Made by a program: the position numbers and the translations under genes
Assembly (NCBI GenBank): GCA_964522165.1
Contig: CAZFVV010000092.1
Span: 1-20,877 of the forward strand
Direction: 5' to 3'
DNA: 20,877 nucleotides
Source: JABWBP01 sp964522165
GTDB lineage: Bacteria; Calditrichota; Calditrichia; RBG-13-44-9; J075
The notes under the pieces: model-generated
The model's database searches: none
What the model was told of the DNA's origin: nothing
Seen by the model: only the letters and a program-made list of their open reading frames with translations
Shown here: in pieces, positions 14,217 through 20,877 of the stretch
Position numbering within the stretch: the stretch's first letter is position 1
Layout of the letters: each line of letters begins with the position of its first letter

Positions 14217-15434
14217 CTAAAACACCTTCGAGAAATTGTACTTGAAGGAGAACTGGACTTTCAGAATATCCGATGTCTTCAAGTATCCATTCGGATAATC
14301 TTCATTCGCTTCCAGGTTATTGAAATTTTCACGGTTACCCCACTGCAACTCCGCTACCATCATTACATTTTGCACAGGATAGTAGATAATGTTGCCAAGA
14401 GCATATTGGCCCATTTTAAAGGCGTCAAAACTCTGCCCGTTGGAATTATCCATACTCAGCATCGAATAACCTATTGCCGTAGCAAACTTGTCACTCCAGT
14501 TGTGTTCCAGGAAAGCAACTGCGCCCAATAAGGGCAATGCAACACCCTCGATAGGTTTTTCCGGATTACCGGTTGTGTCAATTCCAACATCTACAGTTGC
14601 ATCGTTCATATAGTTCTGAACCCCTTCTCCGTACAGAACCGAAAGTCTCAATAAATCATTTTTGGTAACTTTAAGATTAGAGCTAAGATTGAATCCCCAA
14701 CCGATAGCATCGCCGCTTAAATCAATCTGGTCTGTTCCCTGGTCCTCCCACTTCATATAACGAACTATACCGGCTACTTCAACATATCCCCAGGGGTGTG
14801 CGGATCGATATTCGGCAGATAAATCCGGGGCAGGAAATCTTCCATTAATATTTTGGGTTTGGATAATTTCACTGTAGGTACCTCCATCAGCGCTTGCTCC
14901 CGGTCTTTCCAGAGCCACTGTCAATCGTGTATCACCTTTAATTGGCATCCAGCGGAATTGAACGTTGCGGAAAAATGCCATACCATTTGGACCCCAATAT
15001 TCAACTGAATTCGGGAATACATCAATATCCATAAAAGGGCTCCAGTACTGACCAACACCGAACTGTCCTAATTCACCGTAGGCATGGCGAAGCCGAATTG
15101 TGGTTTGGCCCGCATCCACACCGGTTCCGAATAATTCGAATTCGAATTGGGTAAAAAGTTCACCGAGCGCCGTTTGGGTAGCGCTCTTTACGCCGAAGCG
15201 AGTCTGGCGAACACTGAAGAAAGTATTTCCATCAGTGCCAAATTGATTTTCCATCGTGGGAAGTTTGGTTGGTCTGACAACATCAAACCAGGCGGGATCA
15301 ATCTGGTTAAAGTTGTAACCCATATCGGTCATGGCAAAGCCGTACACCTCGAAAGTCTGTTTCGGCTTATCCTGCGCCGCCAGCGGCAGCGACAGCCCGC
15401 AGAGCAGGGCGAGCAGAAGTTGTTTTAGTCTCAT
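14217..15434 (-). CDS. DcaP-like outer-membrane porin
   Basis: DcaP of Acinetobacter is a trimeric outer-membrane channel linked to dicarboxylate uptake. The resemblance here is by motif and layout: a signal peptide (1-20, PLAA-QD), then FEVYGFAMTDMGYNFNQIDPAWFDVVRPTKLP (about 28-59), FFSVRQTRFGVKS (72-84), GELFTQFEFELFG, and TTIRLRHAYGELGQFGVGQYWSPFMD, followed by many amphipathic strands to a final FSFKYNFSKVF ending in Phe. The 405-residue length is reasonable for a 16-strand porin. The start at 15434 has AGGAG upstream. Sample line 14221-14280 counts 40% GC, among the lowest in the window. Placed upstream of the glutaminase, it may supply substrates for the periplasmic enzymes. The specific solute is not shown by sequence. 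Confidence 0.8.
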   Translation of the reverse strand: MRLKQLLLALLCGLSLPLAAQDKPKQTFEVYGFAMTDMGYNFNQIDPAWFDVVRPTKLPTMENQFGTDGNTFFSVRQTRFGVKSATQTALGELFTQFEFELFGTGVDAGQTTIRLRHAYGELGQFGVGQYWSPFMDIDVFPNSVEYWGPNGMAFFRNVQFRWMPIKGDTRLTVALERPGASADGGTYSEIIQTQNINGRFPAPDLSAEYRSAHPWGYVEVAGIVRYMKWEDQGTDQIDLSGDAIGWGFNLSSNLKVTKNDLLRLSVLYGEGVQNYMNDATVDVGIDTTGNPEKPIEGVALPLLGAVAFLEHNWSDKFATAIGYSMLSMDNSNGQSFDAFKMGQYALGNIIYYPVQNVMMVAELQWGNRENFNNLEANEDYPNGYLKTSDILKVQFSFKYNFSKVF

Positions 15435-15494
15435 GAGCTTTCTCCTGTTTTTGTTATTTTGTGAGGGTTATCCAGGTCTTCCGGGGTGTTTTTT

Positions 15495-15648
15495 GTGTTC
15501 AAGTGTTCAAGTGTTCAAGTGTTCAAGTGTTTTCCGAAGGAATGCCTTTCCGAAGAAATCTACGATTGGCGTAAGTTCCTCGAACACCTGAACACATGAA
15601 CACTTATGCCGAAGGCATCCCTTTGGCAAACACCCGAACACCGGGTTC
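15495..15648. repeat. GTGTTCAA tandem repeat and inverted partner
   Basis: Four full copies and a partial copy of the 8-bp unit GTGTTCAA run from 15495 to 15531. From about 15583 the inverse motif recurs as GAACACCTGAACACATGAAC and later CAAACACCCGAACACC. Between them are CCGAAGGAATGCCTTTCCGA and ATGCCGAAGGCATCCCTTTG, both hairpin-forming. The whole could form one long imperfect hairpin in the leader of the DcaP-like porin gene. This accounts for most of the 254-bp gap 15435-15688; no gene is seen. Confidence 0.65.
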
Positions 15649-15688
15649 ATTTTTTTACTGATGACCGGCCTCCTCCATGGGGCTGGCT

Positions 15689-16159
15689 TTACTGCTCGCT
15701 GGGCTTCTCCGCCAGGGGCAGTTCCGAGGCGATCTGCAAGTCGATCAGCAGGGTGATCTGGTCTTCCAACTGCGCCCATTTGGCCGCTTTGGTAGGCGAC
15801 AGAATTTTGGAAAACTCCTTGTAGTATTTTTTTTGCAGCTTCAGGCGCTCTTCCCGGAACTTGAAGGCTTTATCCATCAATTCTGTGGCTTTGGCGTCCA
15901 CTATCGTTTTATAACTCGCGGCGTAATCTTTGATCAGAGCTATCCGGGCGTCGGTCAGCTTGTCCTGCTCGACTTCGTAGCTGCGATACACCGGCCAGAA
16001 GGCGGCGGCTTCCGCCTCGCTAAATTCCATCACCGCGGTGATGATGCCCTTTTTCTGGGTTTTCACATCCGAGCGCAGCAATTCGATGAAACTGTCCACC
16101 TCCTGGGCAAAAATGGAGGTTGCCGCAAAAACGAACAGGGTTAACAAATACTTTTTCAT
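15689..16159 (-). CDS. Exported helical protein of unknown function
   Basis: No named family is assigned. The 156-residue product has a signal peptide (1-18, SIFA-QE) and a mature part that is almost wholly charged helix. It includes SEAEAAAFWPVYRSYEVEQDKLTDARIALIKDYAASY (about 47-83), KFREERLKLQKKYYKEFSKILSPTKAAKWAQLEDQI (about 99-134), and a closing segment ending ASELPLAEKPSEQ. The pattern FWPVY...R..L.KKY.K.F.K.L...KAA...QLE is a recurrent layout of small periplasmic proteins and loosely recalls the Spy/CpxP helical fold (with LSP..A....LE in place of LTxxQ). That comparison is an inference. A strong Shine-Dalgarno site (AGGAG) precedes the ATG at 16159. Confidence 0.75.
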   Translation of the reverse strand: MKKYLLTLFVFAATSIFAQEVDSFIELLRSDVKTQKKGIITAVMEFSEAEAAAFWPVYRSYEVEQDKLTDARIALIKDYAASYKTIVDAKATELMDKAFKFREERLKLQKKYYKEFSKILSPTKAAKWAQLEDQITLLIDLQIASELPLAEKPSEQ

Positions 16160-16269
16160 GGTTCATTTCTCCTGTGATTATAATGTTGTTGGTTTTTTCA
16201 TGCCGAAATCCGGGAGTTTATCCCTGAATTTTCTTAACGTGTAGTTTATTCTGGGCCGCGTATCGGAGC

Positions 16270-16312
16270 AGGCAGTATGCAGCAGGCAAAATTTGCCTAC
16301 CGCCTACTGCCT
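16270..16312. repeat. Hairpin repeat of the GGCAGTAGGC type
   Basis: AGGCAGTATGCAGCAGGCAA faces TTGCCTACCGCCTACTGCCT in an imperfect inverted repeat about 20 bp per arm. It lies just beyond the stop codon of the DUF4136 gene (16354), so it could act as a transcription end or simply be an inserted repeat. No U-tract is seen. Confidence 0.6.
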
Positions 16313-16353
16313 ACTAAATATCCTCGGTTGGTTTCCCGCCCGGCCTTTTCTAT

Positions 16354-16926
16354 TTACTTTGCGGCCGTCGGCGGAAATTTTGACAGAATTTGGGTAATGA
16401 CTTCATTGAGTTTTTTCTCGCGCTTTTCCATCGGCGCGTCGGGATTGAGCGCCGCTGTTGCAAAGCCGCGCCACACCAACTGCTTGGTTTGGGCATCGAT
16501 AATATCCAGGATCAATGTCCCCTCTTTATATTGCTGAACGTCAACGCCGCCGCCATACCAGCCGCCATAGCCGCCATAACCATAGCCATAAGGCCCGTAA
16601 CCATATCCCCAGTCGGTGACATTGATCTTGTCTTCCGTGCCGGTGTGATACAAGACCAGGAAGTCCGGGGCGTCGGCGCTCTGGGTATAGCCTTTGGCGG
16701 CCAATTGGTTGTTTGCGGATTCTTTAATGCGTTTGTCCAGCAGGTCGTTGCGTTGCAAAGCGGCCTGCACGCTGGCGGCGGGGTTGCTCGGCACCGTCAC
16801 CCAGGCATAAGTCTTTAGCGCCGTAAAGTCGGCGCTTTTATCGAAATCATGCTTATAAGTGACGGAAGAGCAGCCCGGGGTAAGCGCCAGGGCGCTAAGG
16901 GCCAGAAACAGAATTACAGTTTTCAT
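16354..16926 (-). CDS. DUF4136 domain lipoprotein
   Basis: This is a predicted lipoprotein of unknown function. Residues 1-18 are a signal peptide with lipobox-like LTPGC and lipid-attachment Cys19; Pro at the -2 position is slightly atypical. The DUF4136 layout follows: YKHDFDKSADFTALKTYAWV (24-43), helical DLLDKRIKESANNQLAAKGY (61-80), DFLVLYHTGTEDK (88-100), a Gly/Tyr-rich insert (106-127) common in this family, then the paired strands YKEGTLILDIIDAQTKQLVWRGFA (133-156) and a terminal helix. AGGAG lies six bases before the ATG at 16926. It is a paralogue of the gene at 17787, with a beta-barrel gene between, so the three may form one transcript. Confidence 0.88.
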   Translation of the reverse strand: MKTVILFLALSALALTPGCSSVTYKHDFDKSADFTALKTYAWVTVPSNPAASVQAALQRNDLLDKRIKESANNQLAAKGYTQSADAPDFLVLYHTGTEDKINVTDWGYGYGPYGYGYGGYGGWYGGGVDVQQYKEGTLILDIIDAQTKQLVWRGFATAALNPDAPMEKREKKLNEVITQILSKFPPTAAK

Positions 16927-16962
16927 GGAAATCTCCTCTTTACAAAAATTTGATAAGACCCG

Positions 16963-17005
16963 ATGTTACACGTAACCGCCCCGAAGGAGCGGTTATGTGT
17001 AACAT
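16963..17005 (-). promoter_or_regulatory. Strong intercistronic hairpin with UUCG loop
   Basis: A 17-base arm (GCGGTTATGTGTAACAT, 16989-17005) pairs with ATGTTACACGTAACCGC (16963-16979) with a single wobble position. In the minus-strand transcript the top can extend as CC-UUCG-GG, a C(UUCG)G tetraloop, with one bulged U. It starts 7 bp past the beta-barrel stop codon and 36 bp ahead of the DUF4136 start. The tetraloop exists only on the transcribed strand, which argues for an RNA role such as attenuation or mRNA stabilisation. There is no U-tract, so simple termination is less likely. Confidence 0.65.
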
Positions 17006-17012
17006 GAGCTAA

Positions 17013-17633
17013 TTAATAAGACGACCAGGCAAAGCCGACGTTGAACCCTAAGTAAGAATACGGTCCCCGGCCATAGCCCTCGAAAGCGTAGTTGTAACGG
17101 ACGTTCAACAGCAGGGTCGCCTCACTTTGCAGGGGCACCAAAACCCCGATTTCCGGGGCCAATCCCCAGTTCCAGCCCTCGTCCTCGAAAGCGAATACCC
17201 CGATCTCCAATCGCTGGATCATGTAATAGCCGGGGCCGCTCACCCCCACGTAGGGCCGGGCGCCCTCTTCCGGTCCCAGGTAATATTGAAAGCCCACCAT
17301 GAGGGGAAAGGCGTTGATGCTGCGATCCTGGTTGCCGGTGGCGTGGCCGCGGCCGTCCCCGATCTCGATGGTTTCGCTGGTCTCCTCATGGAAAACGTTC
17401 CAGCCTAATGAAAAGCCTATAGAAGTGTTGGAACTGTTGAATTTTCGGAATTCCAGCCCCATGCCGCGCCAACTGTAGGGGCTGACAAAGTCTTTGGTAT
17501 CTCCCACCGGGAGACCCATGTTGTAAGTGATGGCGCTATAGGACTGGCCCCAGAACTGCGCATAAGCAGCAGTGCTGAACAAAAAGCTCCCCAGGGCGAG
17601 GCCCAAAAAGAGTATGAATGATTGGTATTTCAT
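17013..17633 (-). CDS. Small outer-membrane beta-barrel protein
   Basis: The function is unknown. The 206-residue product has a signal peptide (1-25, AAYA-QF) followed by alternating amphipathic strands: YSAITYNMGLPVG, RGMGLEFRKF, TSIGFSLGWNVF, FPLMVGFQYYLG, ARPYVGVSGPGYYMI, NWGLAPEIGVLVPL, EATLLLNVRYNYAFEG, and YLGFNVGFAWSSY at the end. The segment FPLMVGFQYYLG...RPYVGVSGPGYYM recalls the OmpW/OmpX-like barrel domain pattern (conserved G-Y-Y and R-P-Y-x-G). AGGAG lies upstream of the ATG at 17633. It is bracketed by two DUF4136 lipoprotein genes on the same strand, suggesting a joint role in the outer membrane. Confidence 0.75.
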   Translation of the reverse strand: MKYQSFILFLGLALGSFLFSTAAYAQFWGQSYSAITYNMGLPVGDTKDFVSPYSWRGMGLEFRKFNSSNTSIGFSLGWNVFHEETSETIEIGDGRGHATGNQDRSINAFPLMVGFQYYLGPEEGARPYVGVSGPGYYMIQRLEIGVFAFEDEGWNWGLAPEIGVLVPLQSEATLLLNVRYNYAFEGYGRGPYSYLGFNVGFAWSSY

Positions 17634-17698
17634 CTTGGTTGCTCCTTTTTCTACTTTTGCAAGTTTGAAAGATAGTTTGAATATCTTGAGGGCTGTTT

Positions 17699-17775
17699 AC
17701 ATCCCCCCCCCTTGCCCCCCTTCAAAGGGGGGAACCAGGAAATTTCCCCCTTTGAAGGGGGATAAAGGGGGATGT
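17699..17775. repeat. 77-bp CCCCCTTTGAAGGGGG palindromic element
   Basis: The ends are ACATCCCCC and its inverse GGGGGATGT. Inside are two palindromes, CCCCCCTTCAAAGGGGGG (17715-17732) and CCCCCTTTGAAGGGGG (17746-17761). The element stops 11 bp short of the stop codon of the DUF4136 gene at 17787. Similar C/G-run palindromes are common intergenic repeats in several bacterial phyla. Confidence 0.7.
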
Positions 17776-17786
17776 CACACCTGCCC

Positions 17787-18461
17787 TTACTTCCCCGCGC
17801 CCAAATAAGCGGACTGCTCAAACGCCTGGTCGATGGTGGTGTTAAGACGGGTTTGCGCATTGCCGCCTTCCCCGATCAACCCGTTGATGGCTGCTATCCA
17901 TAGCGCGTCAAGCTGCTGATTCGGATTCGGATTCGGATCCGGCCTCTTAAACATGTTGATCATCAGGGTGCCGGTGGTAAACTCATAATACACCGTGGTG
18001 GGCGGATAATACCAGCCATAGCCCCCGTAAGGATACCAATAATCCCAATACCACCCATAGTATGAGTAGCCGTACATGTCCGTGGCGTTGGCCGAGACGA
18101 CTACCAGCACGTCTGCCGAGTCCGGAGTCGCCGATGAGTCGGCGAAACCCATACTCTGCAAGTTGCTTCTGATCTGGGATAAGATCAGATTATCATAAGT
18201 TCTTCTTAGCTCCGCAGGACAGCTGCTCTGATCTTCGGACAGAACGTCGCAGATATGGATGATGGTATCCGGCATGGCGTAGGTTTTGTACGCGCTAAAA
18301 TTCGCATCCTTATCGAACAGGGTGACCACCAGATCGGTCTCTTCCACACTGTCGATCTCGCCGGGATAACAGCCGGTCAGCAATATGGCGCTTGCAGCCA
18401 ACAGCAACAACAAGCCATATAGCAGACGCCACAGCGCGGTTTTTTTCCTGATGTTTCGCAT
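17787..18461 (-). CDS. DUF4136 domain lipoprotein, second paralogue
   Basis: This is a predicted lipoprotein of unknown function, 224 residues. The N-terminus is basic, then hydrophobic, then LLTGC with lipid-attachment Cys31. The family features are FDKDANFSAYKTYAMPD (49-65), a helix LRRTYDNLILSQIRSNLQSMGF (85-106), SADVLVVVSANATD (115-128), an aromatic insert rich in Tyr, Trp and Gly (129-153), and YYEFTTGTLMINMFK (158-172). After that comes a short Pro-Asn repeat (PNPNPN, 176-181), encoded by repeated GGATTC units, then the terminal helix. It has extra Cys71 and Cys81, which could form a disulfide. AAGGAG lies upstream of the ATG at 18461. Paralogue of the gene at 16354. Confidence 0.85.
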   Translation of the reverse strand: MRNIRKKTALWRLLYGLLLLLAASAILLTGCYPGEIDSVEETDLVVTLFDKDANFSAYKTYAMPDTIIHICDVLSEDQSSCPAELRRTYDNLILSQIRSNLQSMGFADSSATPDSADVLVVVSANATDMYGYSYYGWYWDYWYPYGGYGWYYPPTTVYYEFTTGTLMINMFKRPDPNPNPNQQLDALWIAAINGLIGEGGNAQTRLNTTIDQAFEQSAYLGAGK

Positions 18462-18528
18462 AATCTCTTCTCCTTCTGTTTGTTAATAGGGTTAAATAAT
18501 GTTGGGTTTTTTTTCCGAAAGCCGATTT

Positions 18529-18861
18529 TCAGCATTCCTCACACGCCCTTAATTCTTGGATTAAATCCATCCCCCTGCTATCGGCAACATCGTGGAAGCA
18601 AATTTCCGGGGCTTCGGCGGACAGTTCCATGGCCGTTAGAATCCGCAGATACAGGGTGGATTGAATGTGGCGGCTTAATGCTTCCTTGTTGCGCCACTGT
18701 TCCAGGTAGAGAATCTCCCCTTTGCCTTCGTGTGTTTCATAAACCTCGCACGCCAGGCAATCCTGCCGTACCTGCAACGGCAGCCGGAGGGAGCGAAGAA
18801 TATCCAGAGTATCCTGTCGTTTCCCCGCCTGGGGAATTATTTTCAGCAGCACGATCAGCAT
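18529..18861 (-). CDS. Antibiotic biosynthesis monooxygenase (ABM) domain protein
   Basis: This small cytoplasmic protein has a ferredoxin-like ABM fold, the class that includes YgiN-type quinol monooxygenases. Visible marks are the first strand MLIVLLKIIPQAGKRQDTLDILRSL (1-25), CLACEVYETHEGKGEILYLEQWRNKEALSRHIQSTLYLRIL (36-76), and a later strand EICFHDV. The W-x-N/D-x-x-A-L-x-x-H-x-x-S motif in the middle is the family's most recognisable part. The reaction cannot be assigned, since many members are of unknown function. The C-terminus carries extra residues ending CEEC, which could bind metal or form a disulfide. No clear Shine-Dalgarno site precedes the ATG at 18861, so the start is less certain. 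Confidence 0.8.
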   Translation of the reverse strand: MLIVLLKIIPQAGKRQDTLDILRSLRLPLQVRQDCLACEVYETHEGKGEILYLEQWRNKEALSRHIQSTLYLRILTAMELSAEAPEICFHDVADSRGMDLIQELRACEEC

Positions 18862-19244
18862 AACCGTTTATTATGCCAGAGGAATGCCAAACCGGTCAGG
18901 CAAAGAATATAGGGGAATTAAGTTGTTTAATTAAAACAGGTTGGAATGGATCAGAAGGGAATAATGATAATCCTGAGAATATGGATCGCAGGTCGGCATT
19001 TCGTCTCCCGGTCGATATTTCGACCGATTTTGCCGTCCCGGATGAGGAGGCAGGAGCAGGGGGATGGCTTCCAATAATTTGCCCGCAGTATCATGAATCA
19101 AGGGCAATCTTCGTTTATCGTATCGATTCAGCCAGTAAGACACGAAGGCTCTAACCCCGGTTTTCCGCATGGGCGTAAACCCAGGCAGGCTTAGCGGGGA
19201 AAAGCGAAATGATTCCCCGCCCTATTTCGGATTTTTTTCCCTTT
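18862..19244. other. 383-bp stretch without a supported gene
   Basis: Both strands carry one short open frame (plus 18873-19154 and minus 18931-19170), but neither has a Shine-Dalgarno site or a recognisable family. The plus frame contains MDRRSAFRLPVDISTDF, faintly like the start of a PilZ domain, so a decayed gene is possible. Apart from the hairpin at 19194-19220, nothing else is seen. Confidence 0.5.
19194..19220 (-). terminator. Possible weak terminator hairpin after the K+ transporter gene
   Basis: GCGGGGAA (19194-19201) pairs perfectly with TTCCCCGC (19213-19220) around an 11-base loop, 25 bp past the stop codon of the transporter. There is no U-tract on the minus strand, so function as a terminator is uncertain. 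Confidence 0.35.
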
Positions 19245-20877
19245 TCAGGTCCAGGGCACCGGGTCGGGCGCGGGGCGGCGGCGGACCATCCGCATCACCA
19301 GCACGGGATAGAGCACCCGCCCGCAGAACATCAATAAAATATCGATCCACTTGCCGGTGGGGGAGAGCGTGGGGGTAATATCACGGGTGAGGCCCACGGT
19401 GCCCAGGGCAGAGAAAGCCTCGAAAAGAGCATCCCGGGCGGAAAGGTGATCGGTAATGAAGAACAGGGCGGAAGCTCCCAGACCGGTCAGCAGGTATAAA
19501 ACCGTCAGCAGCAGGGCAACGCGGAAGGGTTTAGAGGTAATCAGCCAGCGGGATGAGGAAAGCGGGTCGCGGGGATCGGTCCGCCGGAACAGCCGGGCAA
19601 CTACCGTGGTTTTGACGCCCCCGCCGGTGGACTGCGGTGAAGCGCCGATGATCATCAGCGCTATAGCGGCGGTCAGGCCCAGAAACCCGAAACGCAACTG
19701 CGACTCCGCCTGAAAACCCGCGGTGCGGGTGGTTACGGACTGAAAGAGCGCCTCTATCCAGGTGCGCGGGGTTCCGTTTATCCAGCCGTCGGCGAAGAAC
19801 AGAACCGTCCCAAGAACGATGAGCCCCCCGGACCACAGCAACACCACCCGGCTGGTTTTATTTAAGGAAAGCGATTCCTGCCAGGGGATGACCCGGCTGA
19901 GCGCTGCGCGGTTCAGGTTGGCCAGCACCGGGAAACCGGCTCCCCCGGCCACGATCAGGAGCATCAGCACGATCAGGGTGGGCGAGTCGGAGCGGAAGGA
20001 GGCGAAACTGTCGCTGAACAACGCAAACCCGGCGTTACAAAAAGCGGAGATGGAATGGAAAGCGCCTTTGAGAAGGGCATGGTCTATCCGGCCTCTCCAG
20101 AGCAGCCAAAAGGCGAGGGCCCCGAATCCTTCCACTAACAGGGTAACTTTCAGGATGGTTCCCAGCAGTTTTCGCGTTTCGGTAAGTTTCATTCCCCCCA
20201 CCAACTCGGAAAAGGCTACCCGCTCCCCCACGGTAATCATTCCCCGGTGCCACAAGGCCATGGAGCCCAGGATGGTCATGGTGCCCAGCCCGCCGACCTG
20301 GATCAGGAGCGCCAGCACGGTCTGGCCGGCGGGGTTGAGGGCAGCCGGGATATCGTAAACCGAGAGGCCGGTAACACAGAGGGCTGAGGTAGCGGTAAAG
20401 AGGTTATCCAACAGGGAAATGTGCTGCCGGTGCAGGCCGGGAAGCGCCAGCAGCGCGGTTCCGGCAAGGATTGCCGCGGCAAAGGTGAGCGCCGGAAGCG
20501 CCAGCACCGGGATGCGGCGATTAGCCAGCCAGCGGTTGGCGGTGAGCACTCCCTGCGCCCAGCTTCCGGCAAAGCCTAACGACACGATGGCGAGGTATAA
20601 TTCTCCGGTGGTAAAGGAGACGCTGCGGCGGTTTAAGATTTCGCCCGAGCCGGAAGGGGCGGTTTGCGCGGCGCTCCATGCCGCCGCCCCGGAAAGCTCC
20701 AGCAAGATCATCAGCAAAATGATGTAGCGAAAGGGATGCAGGCGAAGGTAGCGCCAGGGATTTTGCACCCAAAGCAGGCGGATGAGCGATTCCAGGAAAA
20801 AACCGATAGGCAACAGCACTCCCCAGGCCAGCAGCAAAGGGCGGGGAATGGATAGCTGGGGAAACCCGTGCCGCAAT
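19245..20877 (-). CDS. KtrB/TrkH-family potassium transporter subunit, N-terminus at or beyond edge
   Basis: This is the ion-conducting membrane subunit of a Trk/Ktr K+ uptake system. Numbering from a TTG at 20876, four pore loops are visible: FTATSALCVTGL (160-171), FHSISAFCNAGF (273-284), FQSVTTRTAGF (378-388), and FEAFSALGTVGL (485-496), each with the selectivity-filter glycine. QVGGLGTM, VAGGAGFPVLANL and GASPQSTGGGVKTTVVAR are further family signatures. About 100 residues with two or three membrane segments precede the KtrB-like core, as in longer TrkH-type proteins. The frame is open to the right edge, so a longer N-terminus may lie outside. Near the C-terminus the usual G-R-x-G-P reads GRVLYP. 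The NAD-binding partner (TrkA/KtrA) is not in the window. Confidence 0.9.
   Translation of the reverse strand, partial: LRHGFPQLSIPRPLLLAWGVLLPIGFFLESLIRLLWVQNPWRYLRLHPFRYIILLMILLELSGAAAWSAAQTAPSGSGEILNRRSVSFTTGELYLAIVSLGFAGSWAQGVLTANRWLANRRIPVLALPALTFAAAILAGTALLALPGLHRQHISLLDNLFTATSALCVTGLSVYDIPAALNPAGQTVLALLIQVGGLGTMTILGSMALWHRGMITVGERVAFSELVGGMKLTETRKLLGTILKVTLLVEGFGALAFWLLWRGRIDHALLKGAFHSISAFCNAGFALFSDSFASFRSDSPTLIVLMLLIVAGGAGFPVLANLNRAALSRVIPWQESLSLNKTSRVVLLWSGGLIVLGTVLFFADGWINGTPRTWIEALFQSVTTRTAGFQAESQLRFGFLGLTAAIALMIIGASPQSTGGGVKTTVVARLFRRTDPRDPLSSSRWLITSKPFRVALLLTVLYLLTGLGASALFFITDHLSARDALFEAFSALGTVGLTRDITPTLSPTGKWIDILLMFCGRVLYPVLVMRMVRRRPAPDPVPWT

Noticed and set aside
15495..15531. 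CRISPR-like array of short direct repeats
   Set aside because: The unit is 8 bp with no spacers, so it is a simple tandem repeat.
18873..19170. Possible small gene or PilZ-domain fragment between the ABM and K+ transporter genes
   Set aside because: Only one short segment (RRSAFRLPVDI) recalls PilZ. There is no ribosome-binding site, no full domain, and an equally weak frame on the other strand. It is kept only as a note in the feature list.

Overview
The window looks like a fragment of a Gram-negative bacterial genome or metagenome assembly, most likely from the FCB superphylum (a Bacteroidota, Ignavibacteria, Calditrichota or KSB1 type of lineage). The reasons are many signal peptides ending in A-Q, several outer-membrane beta-barrels, DUF4136 lipoproteins, clear Shine-Dalgarno sites, and intergenic DNA packed with short palindromic repeats. 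The phylum is an inference. All genes lie on the minus strand except a HicB/HicA pair near 9.1-9.6 kb, so transcription mostly runs from high to low coordinates.

Layout from right to left, in transcription order: a KtrB/TrkH-type K+ transporter running off the right edge; a small ABM-domain protein; a DUF4136 lipoprotein / beta-barrel / DUF4136 lipoprotein cassette; a small exported helical protein; a DcaP-like porin; an exported glutaminase (an assembly gap of 100 N separates it from the porin); a second outer-membrane protein; an exported metal-dependent amidohydrolase; the divergent HicBA toxin-antitoxin pair; a DUF502 membrane protein preceded by an overlapping 32-residue small ORF; a beta-barrel with a proline-rich linker; an AI-2E family permease; GltS; a Dcu-family C4-dicarboxylate transporter; an exported aspartate ammonia-lyase; and an exported type II L-asparaginase cut by the left edge by about one residue.

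The strongest functional theme is amide amino-acid use outside the cytoplasm. Asparaginase, aspartase and glutaminase all carry signal peptides. They sit with a glutamate importer, a fumarate/succinate/aspartate carrier and a porin of a dicarboxylate-linked family. The simplest reading is Asn to Asp to fumarate plus ammonia in the periplasm, with fumarate or aspartate exchanged through Dcu, and Gln to Glu in the periplasm followed by uptake through GltS. An exported aspartase is the unusual part, because aspartase is normally cytoplasmic.

The second theme is repeats. Nearly every gap between genes holds a palindromic or MITE-like element: a roughly 150-bp cloverleaf element in two opposite copies plus a probable third under the N gap, an ACAGAG-rich element with a 29-bp module present three times, a 132-bp element with 30-bp inverted ends, a 131-bp element with perfect 13-bp ends, and several smaller hairpins. 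No rRNA, tRNA, CRISPR array or transposase gene was seen.
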